Below, in pieces: positions 1-8,629 of a stretch of DNA of 64,000 nucleotides. Under the pieces are notes generated by a model, which was not told the DNA's origin, searched no databases, and saw only the letters and a list, made by a program, of their open reading frames with translations. Source of the DNA: Dactylosporangium siamense. Lineage in GTDB: Bacteria; Actinomycetota; Actinomycetes; Mycobacteriales; Micromonosporaceae. Each line of letters opens with the position of its first letter. Within the stretch, counting starts at the first letter, position 1. The stretch is from the NCBI RefSeq assembly GCF_016862795.1, contig NZ_BONQ01000154.1:41443-105442 (forward strand), in the 5' to 3' direction. A program made the position numbers and the translations under genes.

Positions 1-2
1 CC

Positions 3-1199
3 GAGCACTGGACCCGCACCTATCGCAGCTCGGAGCTCTACACCCGATACGTGACGGCCGAGATCGCCGAGGCCCCGCTGCCGAAGCCGGCCGCGGTCGA
101 GCGCGTGACCGTCCCGATGCCCCGCTCGCCGGAGCCGGCCGCCGTGACGGCAGGGGCGGACGCGCCGGCGGACCCGGCCGCGGTGGCGGACCCGACAGCG
201 GTGGTCCCCGCGGTGGATCCGTCCGACTCGCCGACGGGTGAGCAGCGGCGTCCGTCGCGGCCCGGCGGGCCGGTCGCGGCTGCGCCGCCCGAGCCGGGCC
301 CCGGCGGGAAGCCGGCGCGGGCGGTCGGGCGGGCGCGGGTCAAGCTCGGCGGCGCCTCGCTGCGCAGCCGGGCGTTGCACCCCGCCGCGCCGATCCGGCA
401 GTTCCTCACCCTGTGCCTGCGCATGTTCTGGGTCATCGGCGCCGACCGCGGCCTCGCCCTGTTCACCGTCGGGCTGCCCCTGGCCCTCGCGTTGCTGACC
501 CGCACCGTGCCGGGGGAGAACGGGCTCGCACCCGGCCTGACGAAGTTCAGCCTGGAGGCGCAGCGGCTGCTGGTCGTGCTCGCCGTCGGCGCCGCGTTCC
601 TCGGCACCGCCGCCGCGATCCGCGAGATCGTCAACGAGGCGACCATCTACAAGCGGGAACGGGCCGTCGGACTGTCCGCCGGGGCGTATCTCGCGTCGAA
701 GGTCTTCGTGTTCTCGATCATCATCGTCGGGCAGACGGCGCTGTTCACCTGGCTCGCGCTGCTGGGCAAGAACCCGCCGAAGGACCCGCTGATCTTCCAG
801 GAGCACTGGCTGCTGGAGATCAGCATCCCGGTCGCGCTGGTCGCGCTCGCGTCGATGGCGTTCGGCCTGCTGGTCAGCGCCCTGGCAAAGACGACCGAGC
901 AGACGACCCCGGTGCTCGTCGTGGTCGTGATGGCCCAGCTGGTGCTGTCCGGCGGCCTGTTCGAGCTGCAGGGGCAGACGGTCCTGCAGCAGATCGCCTG
1001 GCTCTTCCCGACCCGCTGGGGCCTCGCCGCCGGCGCGTCCACGGTCGACCTGCAGTCGATGATCCCGTTCAAGGACAGCCTGTGGGAGCACACCACCGGC
1101 GCCTGGTGGCGCTCGGTGTTCATCCTGGTGCTGCAGATCGCCGCCCTCATCGGCCTGGCCCGCCTGGCCCTGCGCCGCCTGGAACCCGGCCGGCAGTGA
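3..1199 (+). CDS. ABC-2 type exporter, C-terminal part (truncated by window edge)
   Basis: The frame is open from the first bases, so the true start lies outside the window; 398 residues are visible. A Pro/Ala-rich linker (about residues 20-110) is followed by a membrane domain with hydrophobic segments and the stretch ERAVGLSAGAYLASK, typical of ABCG-like permeases. The layout matches actinobacterial FHA-ABC ATPase-permease fusions, so the ATPase and any FHA domain would lie upstream. Substrate unknown. The next gene starts about 45 bases on with its own promoter, so this is probably the end of a transcription unit. Confidence 0.75.
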   Translation, partial: EHWTRTYRSSELYTRYVTAEIAEAPLPKPAAVERVTVPMPRSPEPAAVTAGADAPADPAAVADPTAVVPAVDPSDSPTGEQRRPSRPGGPVAAAPPEPGPGGKPARAVGRARVKLGGASLRSRALHPAAPIRQFLTLCLRMFWVIGADRGLALFTVGLPLALALLTRTVPGENGLAPGLTKFSLEAQRLLVVLAVGAAFLGTAAAIREIVNEATIYKRERAVGLSAGAYLASKVFVFSIIIVGQTALFTWLALLGKNPPKDPLIFQEHWLLEISIPVALVALASMAFGLLVSALAKTTEQTTPVLVVVVMAQLVLSGGLFELQGQTVLQQIAWLFPTRWGLAAGASTVDLQSMIPFKDSLWEHTTGAWWRSVFILVLQIAALIGLARLALRRLEPGRQ

Positions 1200-1232
1200 T
1201 CCCCGGCAGCGACTCCGGCCGGTGCCCGGCAG

Positions 1233-1238
1233 TAGCGT
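1233..1238 (+). promoter_or_regulatory. -10 element, leaderless type
   Basis: TAGCGT ends 7 bases before the ATG at 1246. This fits the TANNNT element of actinobacterial leaderless transcripts and decides the start. No clear -35 is seen. Confidence 0.45.
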
Positions 1239-1245
1239 TGAGATC

Positions 1246-2004
1246 ATGTCAGATGCGATCCGCGCCGAGACGGTGTACATCGGCGACGAGAAGATCCAGG
1301 CCTACCAGGCGGTGCCGCTGGGCGCCGGGCCGTTCCCCGGCGTGGTGGTGATCCACCACCTGCCCGGCTTCGACGAGTCGACGAAGGAGATGGTGCGCCG
1401 GTTCGCCGTCAACGGCTACCTGGCGATCTGCCCCAACCTGTTCTGGCGGGAGGCGCCCGGTGCCGCCCCGGACGACGCGTCGGCGTTCGTGCGCGGCCAG
1501 GGCGGCATCCCCGACGAGCAGATCATCGCCGACGTGCGGACCGCCGCGGCCGCGCTGCGCGGTGCCTCCAGCCATAACGGCAAGGTCGGCGTCATCGGGC
1601 ACTGCTCCGGCGGGCGGCAGGCGCTGCTGGTCTCGGCCGCGCTGCCCAGCGGCGTGATCGACGCCGCCGTCGACTGCTACGGGGCGTTCGCGCTGGAGCC
1701 GCCGCCGGCGGCGAGCGGGCTGAAGATGACCTCGATCAAGGACCGGCTCGGCGACCTGAGCTGCCCGGTGCTGGGCCTGTTCGGCGACGACGACGGCAAC
1801 CCGGCACCCGCGGAGGTCGACCGGCTCGCCGCGATCCTCGCGGAGCACGGCAAGCAGTTCGAGCGGCACAGCTACGAGGGCGCCGGCCACGGGTTCTTCG
1901 CCCCGGACCGGCCCGGCTACCGGCCGCAGGCCGCCGTCGACGGCTGGAAGCGGATCTTCGCGTTCTTCGACCGGCACCTCGGCGGCAAGCGACTGGAGGT
2001 CTGA
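1246..2004 (+). CDS. Dienelactone hydrolase family protein
   Basis: A 252-residue cytoplasmic alpha/beta hydrolase of the DLH family, which opens lactone or ester substrates. The nucleophile is a cysteine, C120, in GHCSGG; the acid lies near D181-D183 (FGDDDG) and the histidine is H215 (GAGHGFF). These match the Cys-Asp-His triad of DLH. No signal peptide is visible. The ATG at 1246 is preferred over an upstream in-frame GTG because TAGCGT sits 7 bases before it. The following DUF6295 gene begins 2 bases after the stop and is probably co-transcribed. Physiological substrate unknown. Confidence 0.85.
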   Translation: MSDAIRAETVYIGDEKIQAYQAVPLGAGPFPGVVVIHHLPGFDESTKEMVRRFAVNGYLAICPNLFWREAPGAAPDDASAFVRGQGGIPDEQIIADVRTAAAALRGASSHNGKVGVIGHCSGGRQALLVSAALPSGVIDAAVDCYGAFALEPPPAASGLKMTSIKDRLGDLSCPVLGLFGDDDGNPAPAEVDRLAAILAEHGKQFERHSYEGAGHGFFAPDRPGYRPQAAVDGWKRIFAFFDRHLGGKRLEV

Positions 2005-2006
2005 GC

Positions 2007-2285
2007 ATGTGCACGTACGACACCGAGACCGTGGAGCTCGAGGGCAGCGCCAAGGGCCCGGCCGGCTGGTTCCCGGTCACCCGCGCCGCGGTCTACGTCG
2101 ACCACCCGCACCACGCGCCGTTCGGGCACACCCTCAACATCGACTTCGCCGACCCGGCGCTGGGCCCGTCGGCGCGGGTCGCGGTCGAGCTCACCGAGGA
2201 GGCCGCCCGGGCGCTGGTCGCCGCGATCACGGCCGCCCTGGACCACGCGCCGGCAGGCCTGGCGAGCGGGAGCACGCGGGTGTAG
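2007..2285 (+). CDS. DUF6295 family protein
   Basis: A 92-residue protein starting MCTYDTE with the central stretch GWFPVTRAAVYVDHP and HTLNIDF, which I recognise as the DUF6295 pattern. No transmembrane segment or signal peptide. It follows the dienelactone hydrolase by two bases, so translational coupling is likely. No biochemical role is known to me. Several His residues (VDHPHHAP) could bind metal, but that is only inference. Confidence 0.7.
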   Translation: MCTYDTETVELEGSAKGPAGWFPVTRAAVYVDHPHHAPFGHTLNIDFADPALGPSARVAVELTEEAARALVAAITAALDHAPAGLASGSTRV

Positions 2286-2295
2286 ACATCCAGGG

Positions 2296-4188
2296 ATGGG
2301 CGCCTATCGCGACACGTACGAGCGCAGCCTCAGCGACCCCGACTGGTTCTGGCGCGACGCCGCGGCCGGGGTCGACTGGGAGCGCATGCCGATGCGGGTG
2401 CTGGACCGCGACCGCCCGCCGTTCTACCGCTGGTTCCCCGACGCCGAGCTCAACACCTGCCACAACGCCCTCGACCGGCACGTGGCCGCCGGGCGCGGCG
2501 AGGACACCGCCCTCATCTACGACAGTCCGGTCACCGGGACGCTGCGCACGTACACCTTCCGCGAGCTGCGGGACGAGGTCGCCGTGTGCGCCGGAGCGCT
2601 GCGCCGGCTCGGCGTCGACCAGGGTGACCGGGTGGTCATCTACATGGCGATGGTGCCGGAGGCGATCATCACGATGCTCGCCTGTGCCCGGCTCGGCGCC
2701 GTGCACTCCGTCGTGTTCGGCGGGTTCGGGCCGAAGGAGCTCGCCGCCCGCATCGACGACGCCCGGCCGAAGGTCGTCGTCGCCACCTCGTGCGGGATCG
2801 AGGGCAGCCGCGTCGTGGCCTACAAGCCGCTGCTGGACGCGGCGCTCGCCGAGGCCGCGCACCGGCCCGCGCACTGCGTGATCCTGCAACGCGGGCAGGC
2901 CCCGGGCGAGCTCGGCCCGGGCGACCTGACCTGGGACGACGCCCTCGCTGGTGCGCCCGAGGCGGCGTGTGTCCCGGTCGCCGCCACCGATCCGCTGTAC
3001 ATCCTCTACACGTCGGGCACCACCGGCCGGCCGAAGGGCATCGTGCGCGACAACGGCGGCCACGCCGTCGCCCTCGCCTGGTCGATGGCCAACGTGTACG
3101 CGACCGGACCCGGGGACGTGTTCTGGGCGGCGTCGGACGTCGGATGGGTCGTCGGCCACTCGTACATCGTCTACGGGCCGCTGCTCGTCGGCGCCACGAC
3201 CGTGCTGTACGAGGGCAAGCCCGTCGGCACCCCGGACGCCGGCGCGTTCTTCCGGGTCGTCGAGCAGCACGGGGTGACGGCGCTGTTCACGGCCCCGACC
3301 GCGATCCGCGCGATCCGCAAGGAGGACCCGGCCGGCACGCTCATCCGGAAGTACGACACCGCGACCCTGCGGACCCTGTTCCTCGCCGGGGAACGCCTCG
3401 ACCCGCAGACCTACGAGTGGGCCGGGCAGATCCTCGGCGTCCCCGTCGTCGACCACTGGTGGCAGACCGAGACCGGCTGGCCCGTCGCGGCGAACCTGCG
3501 CGGCCTGGAGCCGATGCCGACCAGGCCCGGGTCGCCGTCGGTGCCGGTGCCGGGCTTCGACGTGCGGATCCTGCAGCCCGACGGGACGCCCGCCCCGCCG
3601 GACGTCGACGGCGCGATCGTCATCGCCCTGCCGCTGCCGCCCGGCTGCCTGCCGACGCTGTGGCAGGACGACGAGCGGTTCGTCGCGTCGTACCTGTCCG
3701 CGTTCACCGGCACCTACCCCGACGGCGTCTATCTCACCGGCGACGGCGGCCGGTTCGACGCCGACGGGTACCTCTACGTGATGGGCCGCACCGACGACGT
3801 CATCAACGTCGCCGGCCACCGCCTGTCCACGGGCTCCATGGAGGAGGTCCTCGCCGCCCACCCCGCCGTCGCCGAGTGCGCCGTGATCGGCGTCGACGAC
3901 GACCTCAAAGGCCAGGTGCCGCGTGGTCTCGTGGTGCTGAAGGCGGGCGTCGACACCACCCACGACGTCCTGGAGCGGGAGCTGGTGGCGCTGGTACGGC
4001 AGCGCATCGGCGCCGTGGCCTCGCTCCGCCGGGTGCAGGTCGTGCCGGCACTGCCCAAGACCCGCTCCGGCAAGATCCTGCGCAAGACCATGCGCGGCAT
4101 CGCGGGCGGCGATGACCCGGCGGTCCCGTCCACGATCGAGGACGCGTCGGTGCTGGACGCGCTGCGCCCGATATTGCGCTCACCCTGA
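2296..4188 (+). CDS. prpE: Propionyl-CoA synthetase-like acyl-CoA synthetase
   Basis: A 630-residue ANL-superfamily enzyme that activates a short acid (propionate or acetate) to acyl-CoA through an acyl-adenylate. The N-terminal ACS domain is followed by the P-loop-like YTSGTTGRPKG (about residues 236-246), the WWQTETG motif and the C-terminal lysine motif KTRSGKILRK (about 594-603). The stretch TSCGIEGSRVVAYKPLL is characteristic of PrpE rather than Acs. Length fits the family. TAGACA lies 7 bases before the ATG, a weak leaderless signal. A 15-16 bp tandem repeat begins at the stop codon. Confidence 0.85.
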   Translation: MGAYRDTYERSLSDPDWFWRDAAAGVDWERMPMRVLDRDRPPFYRWFPDAELNTCHNALDRHVAAGRGEDTALIYDSPVTGTLRTYTFRELRDEVAVCAGALRRLGVDQGDRVVIYMAMVPEAIITMLACARLGAVHSVVFGGFGPKELAARIDDARPKVVVATSCGIEGSRVVAYKPLLDAALAEAAHRPAHCVILQRGQAPGELGPGDLTWDDALAGAPEAACVPVAATDPLYILYTSGTTGRPKGIVRDNGGHAVALAWSMANVYATGPGDVFWAASDVGWVVGHSYIVYGPLLVGATTVLYEGKPVGTPDAGAFFRVVEQHGVTALFTAPTAIRAIRKEDPAGTLIRKYDTATLRTLFLAGERLDPQTYEWAGQILGVPVVDHWWQTETGWPVAANLRGLEPMPTRPGSPSVPVPGFDVRILQPDGTPAPPDVDGAIVIALPLPPGCLPTLWQDDERFVASYLSAFTGTYPDGVYLTGDGGRFDADGYLYVMGRTDDVINVAGHRLSTGSMEEVLAAHPAVAECAVIGVDDDLKGQVPRGLVVLKAGVDTTHDVLERELVALVRQRIGAVASLRRVQVVPALPKTRSGKILRKTMRGIAGGDDPAVPSTIEDASVLDALRPILRSP

Positions 4189-4230
4189 CCAGCGAGAACG
4201 CTGACAGCGAACACGCTGTGAGCGAACCGG
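4185..4230 (+). repeat. Tandem repeat at the prpE stop codon, 3 x 15-16 bp
   Basis: Three imperfect units beginning CTGACCAGCGAGAACG, CTGACAGCGAACACG and CTGTGAGCGAACCGG. The TGA of the first unit is the stop codon of prpE. The units lie between prpE and clpP. Confidence 0.6.
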
Positions 4231-4255
4231 ACGAGCTTTTCGGCGGCGCCGCGCA

Positions 4256-4261
4256 TACCGT
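4256..4261 (+). promoter_or_regulatory. -10 element, leaderless type (clpP)
   Basis: TACCGT ends 6 bases before the ATG at 4268; no Shine-Dalgarno sequence is present, consistent with a leaderless mRNA. Confidence 0.5.
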
Positions 4262-4267
4262 CGGACC

Positions 4268-4843
4268 ATGGCCGACACGCAGATCCCCTTCGACAGCGCC
4301 GTTTTCGACCGACTGCTCGCCAAGCGCATCATCGTCCTCGGCACCGAGGTCAACGACGAGAGCGCCAACCGCATCTGCGGGCAGCTGATCCTGCTCGCCG
4401 CCGAGGACCACGAGAAGGACATCAGTCTCTGGATCAACTCACCGGGCGGGGTCATCAGCGCCGGCCTGGCCATCTACGACACGATGCGGTTCGTGCCCAA
4501 CGACGTGTCGACGGTCGTCATGGGCATGGCCGCGTCGATGGGACAGTTCCTGCTCAGCGCCGGCACCCCGGGCAAGCGCTACGCCCTGCCGCACTCGCGG
4601 GTCATGATGCACCAGCCGTCCGGCGGCATCGGCGGCACCGCCTCCGACATCGCGATCCAGGCCGAGCAGATGCTCTTCACGAAGAAGACCATGCAGCGGC
4701 TCATCTCCGAGCACACCGGCCAGACGTATGAGCAGATCGAGGAGGACTCCGACCGGGACCGCTGGTTCACCGCGCAGGAGGCCGTCGACTACGGGTTCGT
4801 CGACAAGGTCGTCGCCGGCGCCGAGCAGCTGGCGGTTTCCTGA
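4268..4843 (+). CDS. clpP: ATP-dependent Clp protease proteolytic subunit (solo paralogue)
   Basis: A 191-residue ClpP serine protease forming the barrel that degrades proteins unfolded by Clp ATPases. The catalytic triad is visible: S90 in GMAASMG, H115 in VMMHQPSG and D164 in the DRDRWF stretch before AQEAVDYGFVD. There is no tandem second clpP or clpX beside it as in the main actinobacterial clpP1P2 operon, so this is probably an additional paralogue. Its promoter element TACCGT is 6 bases before the ATG. Partner ATPase unknown. Confidence 0.92.
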   Translation: MADTQIPFDSAVFDRLLAKRIIVLGTEVNDESANRICGQLILLAAEDHEKDISLWINSPGGVISAGLAIYDTMRFVPNDVSTVVMGMAASMGQFLLSAGTPGKRYALPHSRVMMHQPSGGIGGTASDIAIQAEQMLFTKKTMQRLISEHTGQTYEQIEEDSDRDRWFTAQEAVDYGFVDKVVAGAEQLAVS

Positions 4844-4851
4844 TCGCGCAT

Positions 4852-4857
4852 TAAGCT
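4852..4857 (+). promoter_or_regulatory. -10 element, leaderless type
   Basis: TAAGCT ends 7 bases before the GTG at 4865 and supports that start. Confidence 0.45.
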
Positions 4858-4864
4858 GCCGGGC

Positions 4865-6127
4865 GTGAGCATCGAACGTGAGGTCGCGCCCGGGCAGGTC
4901 GGCTTCGACGCGAAACGGCTGGCCGCGCTGGACAGCCACTTCGCCCGGTATGTCGAGGACGGCCGGCTCGCCGGCTGGCAGCTCGTGATCAGCCGGGACG
5001 GCCGGGTCGCGCACGCCTCGACGTGCGGGCGGCGCGACCTGGAGGCCGGCCTGCCGGTCGAGCCCGACACCCTGTGGCGCGTCTACTCGATGACGAAGCC
5101 CATCACGTCGGTCGCCGCGATGATGCTCTGGGAGGAGGGCCGCTTCGAGCTGACCGACCCGATCAGCCGGTGGCTGCCCGAGTTCGCCGCGCCGCAGGTG
5201 TATGACCGCGGCTCCGCCGGGCAGCCCTACACGGTGCCGGCCGCCGAACCGATCCGGGTCTGGCACCTGTTGACGCACACGTCGGGCCTCACGTACGGGT
5301 TCCTGCAGACCTCGGTCGTCGACGCGCTGTACCGCAAGGCCGGCTACGACGTCATGTCCAAGGCGGGCGTCGACCTGGCCCAGGCCTGCCGCGACTGGGC
5401 GGCGCTGCCGCTGCTCTTCCAGCCCGGCACCGGCTGGGGCTACGGCGTGTCCACCGACGTGCTCGGCCGGCTCGTCGAGGTGGTGTCCGGCCAGTCACTC
5501 GGCGACTTCCTCCGCACCAGGATCTTCGAACCGCTCGGCATGACCGACACCCACTGGTGGGTCGACCCCGCCGGCGACGACGCGAAACGCCTCGCCGCGC
5601 TGTACGTGCCGAGCCCCGCCACCGGTTCCGGGGTGCAAGCCGGCGCAGCGGTCCGGTTCGACCCGATCGGCCAGCACGCGCTGCGGGAGCCGGACCTGCA
5701 CTCCGGCGGCGGCGGCCTGATCTGCACCGCCGCGGACTACCACCGCTTCACGTCGATGCTGCTGCGCGAGGGCACTGCCGGCGCCGCCGGGGAGCGGCTG
5801 CTCAGCAGCCGCACGGTGCGGTTCATGACCCGCAACCACCTGCCCGGCGGCGTCGACCTGGACCGGCTGCAGACCGGTGGGTTCGCCGAGACCACGTTCG
5901 AGGGCATCGGCTTCGGGCTCGGCTTCGCCGTGGTCCGCGACCCGGTGCCGGCCCGGACGCCGAGCACGCCCGGCTCGTACTACTGGGGCGGCGCGGCCAG
6001 CACGGCCTTCTGGGTCGACCCGGTCGAGCGGCTCACGGTCGCGTTCTACACCCAGCTGATGCCGTCCAGCACCCACCCGATCCGGCCGCAGCTGCGCCAG
6101 CTGATCTACTCAGCACTCACCGACTGA
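4865..6127 (+). CDS. Serine hydrolase, beta-lactamase class C / esterase family
   Basis: A 420-residue penicillin-binding-protein-like hydrolase. The nucleophile motif SxxK is S75-M-T-K78, followed by HTSGLTYG and a tyrosine motif around Y193 (WGYGVSTDVLG). No signal peptide is visible, so it is likely a cytoplasmic esterase (EstB-like) rather than a beta-lactamase. The start GTG is supported by TAAGCT 7 bases upstream. A 16-bp tandem repeat spans the stop codon and reaches the converging lipoprotein gene. Confidence 0.85.
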   Translation: MSIEREVAPGQVGFDAKRLAALDSHFARYVEDGRLAGWQLVISRDGRVAHASTCGRRDLEAGLPVEPDTLWRVYSMTKPITSVAAMMLWEEGRFELTDPISRWLPEFAAPQVYDRGSAGQPYTVPAAEPIRVWHLLTHTSGLTYGFLQTSVVDALYRKAGYDVMSKAGVDLAQACRDWAALPLLFQPGTGWGYGVSTDVLGRLVEVVSGQSLGDFLRTRIFEPLGMTDTHWWVDPAGDDAKRLAALYVPSPATGSGVQAGAAVRFDPIGQHALREPDLHSGGGGLICTAADYHRFTSMLLREGTAGAAGERLLSSRTVRFMTRNHLPGGVDLDRLQTGGFAETTFEGIGFGLGFAVVRDPVPARTPSTPGSYYWGGAASTAFWVDPVERLTVAFYTQLMPSSTHPIRPQLRQLIYSALTD

Positions 6128-6159
6128 CCAGCGCACCGACTGACCAGCTCACCGATTGA
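6118..6159 (+). repeat. Tandem repeat spanning two stop codons, 2.6 x 16 bp
   Basis: Units CACCGACTGACCAGCG, CACCGACTGACCAGCT and a partial third unit. The first unit contains the stop of the serine hydrolase; the second/third junction contains the stop of the opposing lipoprotein gene. Confidence 0.75.
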
Positions 6160-6871
6160 AGCTCAGGTCCCCGCCGCCGGTGGCCACGTGGACCTTGTGC
6201 AGTGAGGCGGCGTCGGACTGCACGGTGCCGGTCTGCGTGCCACCGTCGAGCTCGGCGGCGACCGCGTAGCCGTCCTTCGTCAGGGTCAGCTTCACGTCGC
6301 CGCCGCCGCTGTCGACATCGATCCGGTCCGGGGCCTGCGTCACGGCGAGGTCGACGGCGCCGCCGCCGGTGCGGGCGGTCAGCTCCGGCGGGGCGAGGCC
6401 GGCGCCGGTCAGCGCGCCGCCGTCGGTGGACACGTCGATGAGGCCGGTCAGGCCGGTCAGCGCGATCGTGCCGCCGGCGCTGTCCAGGCGCACGGTCAGC
6501 GTGGAGGGGATCTCCACCGTGTACGCGATCGAGCAGTCACCGCTCTTGCAGCCGGTCGAGGTCAGGACCAGCTCACCACCGTCGACGCTCTGCTTGCGGC
6601 CGGGCTTGTCGGCCTTGAAGGTCGACGTCTCGGTCACCTTGATCGTCGGGCCGGCGCCGACCTTGACCGTGATCGCGCCGCCGGCGCTGTCGACCTCGAC
6701 CACGCTGACGTCGTCCTTGACCTCGAACGTGTTGGTGGCGGTCTGCGAGCTGCCGTTACCCTTTCCGGCACCGTCGTCGCTCGACGGCGTGTCGGAGCCG
6801 CAGCCGGCGAGGGCCGGCGATGCCGCGAGGGTCAGCAGGGCGGTGAGCGTCAGGATCCGCGGTGACTTCAC
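6149..6871 (-). CDS. Lipoprotein with DUF4097-like beta-repeat domain
   Basis: From the GTG at 6871, 240 residues. A short signal peptide ends in the lipobox LAGC, so the protein should be lipid-anchored outside the membrane. The mature part contains repeated strands with GG(A/G) turns (VVEVDSAGGAITV, VRLDSAGGTIAL, IDVDSGGGDVKL), the pattern of DUF4097-type beta-solenoid adhesin-like domains. Another GTG 8 codons upstream (6895) is possible. It diverges from the methyltransferase at 6936. Function unknown. Confidence 0.75.
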   Translation of the reverse strand: MKSPRILTLTALLTLAASPALAGCGSDTPSSDDGAGKGNGSSQTATNTFEVKDDVSVVEVDSAGGAITVKVGAGPTIKVTETSTFKADKPGRKQSVDGGELVLTSTGCKSGDCSIAYTVEIPSTLTVRLDSAGGTIALTGLTGLIDVSTDGGALTGAGLAPPELTARTGGGAVDLAVTQAPDRIDVDSGGGDVKLTLTKDGYAVAAELDGGTQTGTVQSDAASLHKVHVATGGGDLSFNR

Positions 6872-6923
6872 GGAGGTCAGCTTCGCACGCGCCACAGCGG
6901 CCACTTCGACAGGGGCGACTCGG

Positions 6924-6929
6924 TACGCT
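6924..6929 (+). promoter_or_regulatory. -10 element, leaderless type
   Basis: TACGCT ends 6 bases before the ATG at 6936, selecting that start within a longer open frame. Confidence 0.45.
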
Positions 6930-6935
6930 CGCCGG

Positions 6936-7490
6936 ATGAACCTTGTCGATGCCGCGTACGACCGCGCCGGGGCCAGTGACTTCCCGATGTCCTGCGAGCG
7001 TCCCGTCGGCCAGTTGCTGGCGGCCCTCGCGGCGGGCGTGCGACCCGGCGGGAACATCCTGGAGCTCGGCACCGGCGCCGGGGTCGGCGTCGCCTGGCTG
7101 GTCAGCGGGCTCGGCGAGCGCACCGACGTGACCGTGACCTCGATCGAGCTCGACCCCGAGCGGGCCGCGGTCGCGGCGAAGGAGACCTGGCCGTCCTATG
7201 TGGACCTGCGGGTCGCCGACGCCCTGACCTTCCTGGCCACCGCCGCCGGCGCGTTCGACCTGATCTTCGCCGACGCCCAGGGCGGCAAGAGCGAAGGGCT
7301 GGACCTGACGATCGCCGCGCTGCGGCCGCGGGGCATCCTCGTCGTCGACGACATGCGGACCGTCGAGGACTGGCCCGAGGAGTTCAAGGTCCGCCAGGAC
7401 GGGGTCCGCCGGACCCTCGTCGAGCACCCGCACCTCGTCTCCGTCGAGCTCGACCACGGCTCGGGAATGGTGCTGAGCACGCATCGTTGA
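6936..7490 (+). CDS. O-methyltransferase family protein
   Basis: A 184-residue class I SAM-dependent methyltransferase. Motif I is ILELGTGAGVG (41-51), followed by the acidic SIELD that binds the ribose and by FDLIFADAQGGK (motif IV region). It resembles small O-methyltransferases of the PF01596/PF13578 type; the acceptor is unknown. The frame is open further upstream, but TACGCT 6 bases before this ATG and the divergent lipoprotein gene support this start. Confidence 0.8.
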   Translation: MNLVDAAYDRAGASDFPMSCERPVGQLLAALAAGVRPGGNILELGTGAGVGVAWLVSGLGERTDVTVTSIELDPERAAVAAKETWPSYVDLRVADALTFLATAAGAFDLIFADAQGGKSEGLDLTIAALRPRGILVVDDMRTVEDWPEEFKVRQDGVRRTLVEHPHLVSVELDHGSGMVLSTHR

Positions 7491-7507
7491 CGCCCTGGGG
7501 TGACGCC

Positions 7508-7532
7508 GTTTGCGCTGGTGGGGCACGGGTAC
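7508..7532 (+). promoter_or_regulatory. SigB/SigF-like stress promoter
   Basis: GTTT (7508-7511), 15-base spacer, GGGTAC (7527-7532). This matches the GTTT-N14-16-GGGTAT/C pattern of actinobacterial stress sigma factors and lies upstream of the hemerythrin gene. Confidence 0.45.
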
Positions 7533-7569
7533 ACGGATGGCTGTCAAGCCCCGTTCGTGAGGAGATCCG

Positions 7570-8070
7570 ATGTCCACCGACGCCATAGTCGTGCTCAAGG
7601 AAGACCACAAGACCGTCAAGCGGCTGTTCAAGGAGTTCCAGGGCGCCGAGGACGGACCGGCGGCGACGAAGGCGCGGATCGTCAAGGAGATCCTGACCGA
7701 GCTGACCGTGCACACGTACCTCGAGAACGAGGTCATGTACCCGGAGGTCCGGCGTCTCCTGCCGGACCTCGACGACGACATCCTCGAGTCCTACGAGGAA
7801 CACCACGTCGCCGACGTGCTGTGCATGGAGCTCGCCACGATGACCCCGGACGACGAGCACTTCGACGCGAAGGTCACCGTCCTCATCGAGAGCGTCTCGC
7901 ACCACATCGACGAGGAGGAGCAGGAGTGGTTCCCGAAGGTCCGTGACGGCCTCAGCCGCACCCAACTGCAGGAGATCGGCGCCCGGATGCAGGAGCTGCG
8001 CCCGGACGCGCCGACGACCCCGACCGAGCCGAAGGCCCTGAAGAAGGCCCTCGACGCGATCCGTGCCTGA
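7570..8070 (+). CDS. Hemerythrin HHE domain protein
   Basis: A 166-residue four-helix protein that binds a diiron centre and so can sense or store oxygen or respond to oxidative or nitrosative stress. Candidate ligands are H13 (EDHK), H48 and E52 (VHTYLENE), H78/H79 (EEHH), H111/H112 and E116 (HHIDEEE). AGGAG at 7560-7564 is spaced 5 bases from the ATG, so this mRNA has a leader, unlike its neighbours. The upstream SigB-like promoter suggests general stress control. Confidence 0.88.
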   Translation: MSTDAIVVLKEDHKTVKRLFKEFQGAEDGPAATKARIVKEILTELTVHTYLENEVMYPEVRRLLPDLDDDILESYEEHHVADVLCMELATMTPDDEHFDAKVTVLIESVSHHIDEEEQEWFPKVRDGLSRTQLQEIGARMQELRPDAPTTPTEPKALKKALDAIRA

Positions 8071-8150
8071 CTGCTCAGGCCGGCCGGAGGCACCAACGGC
8101 CCGGGCGGGGTCATCCGACCGAAGGAAGCGCCGGGGCCGGGGTGTGCCGG

Positions 8151-8156
8151 TACCGT
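8151..8156 (+). promoter_or_regulatory. -10 element, leaderless type
   Basis: TACCGT ends 8 bases before the ATG at 8165. Confidence 0.4.
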
Positions 8157-8164
8157 CGAAGTCG

Positions 8165-8629
8165 ATGAACGCCGTGGTGCTTGCCCTGCACGGGTTGCTT
8201 GTGGAAGGGACCGTCGAGACCGTCGAACCGGTCCTCGCCGGTTGCCTCGTCGCCGCGGCGCCGCGGCTGGTGCTGGACGTGTCCCAGGTCACGGTCTGCG
8301 ACACCGCCGGTGCGGCCCTGCTCGTGCGGGTCGCGACGCTCGCCTGGCAGCGGGGTGGTGAGCTGCGGCTCGCCGCCCCGTCACCCGCGATCCGGTCCTG
8401 GGCGCAGGTCGCGACCGGGATGGACACGATCGCGGCCTTCGCCACGGTCGAGGGTGCCGTCGAGGCCGACCCGCGCGACCTGCTCACCGGCGGGGCGTTG
8501 CCGGGCGGGAACCCGCCGGCGGCGTGCGTCGACGAGCCCGCCTACCCGCAGCGCCGCCGGCCCCGCTGGCGGGTCAACCCTTCGGCCCGCGGACGATCAC
8601 GCCGAGGTCCCGCATCACCGCGTCGGTGA
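8165..8629 (+). CDS. STAS domain protein (anti-sigma factor antagonist-like)
   Basis: A 154-residue protein whose first 100 residues fit the STAS fold: LVLDVSQVTVCDTAGAALLVRV matches the region where SpoIIAA-type antagonists carry a phosphorylatable Ser/Thr (here T in CDTAG). It probably acts in a partner-switching pathway controlling a sigma factor, but no anti-sigma kinase is adjacent. The basic C-terminal tail overlaps the converging pentapeptide-repeat gene by 56 bases. The start follows TACCGT. Confidence 0.7.
   Translation: MNAVVLALHGLLVEGTVETVEPVLAGCLVAAAPRLVLDVSQVTVCDTAGAALLVRVATLAWQRGGELRLAAPSPAIRSWAQVATGMDTIAAFATVEGAVEADPRDLLTGGALPGGNPPAACVDEPAYPQRRRPRWRVNPSARGRSRRGPASPRR

Noticed and set aside
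8063..8164. Longer N-terminus for the STAS protein (start at 8063)
   Set aside because: The extra residues are basic low-complexity sequence and TACCGT is placed for the ATG at 8165.
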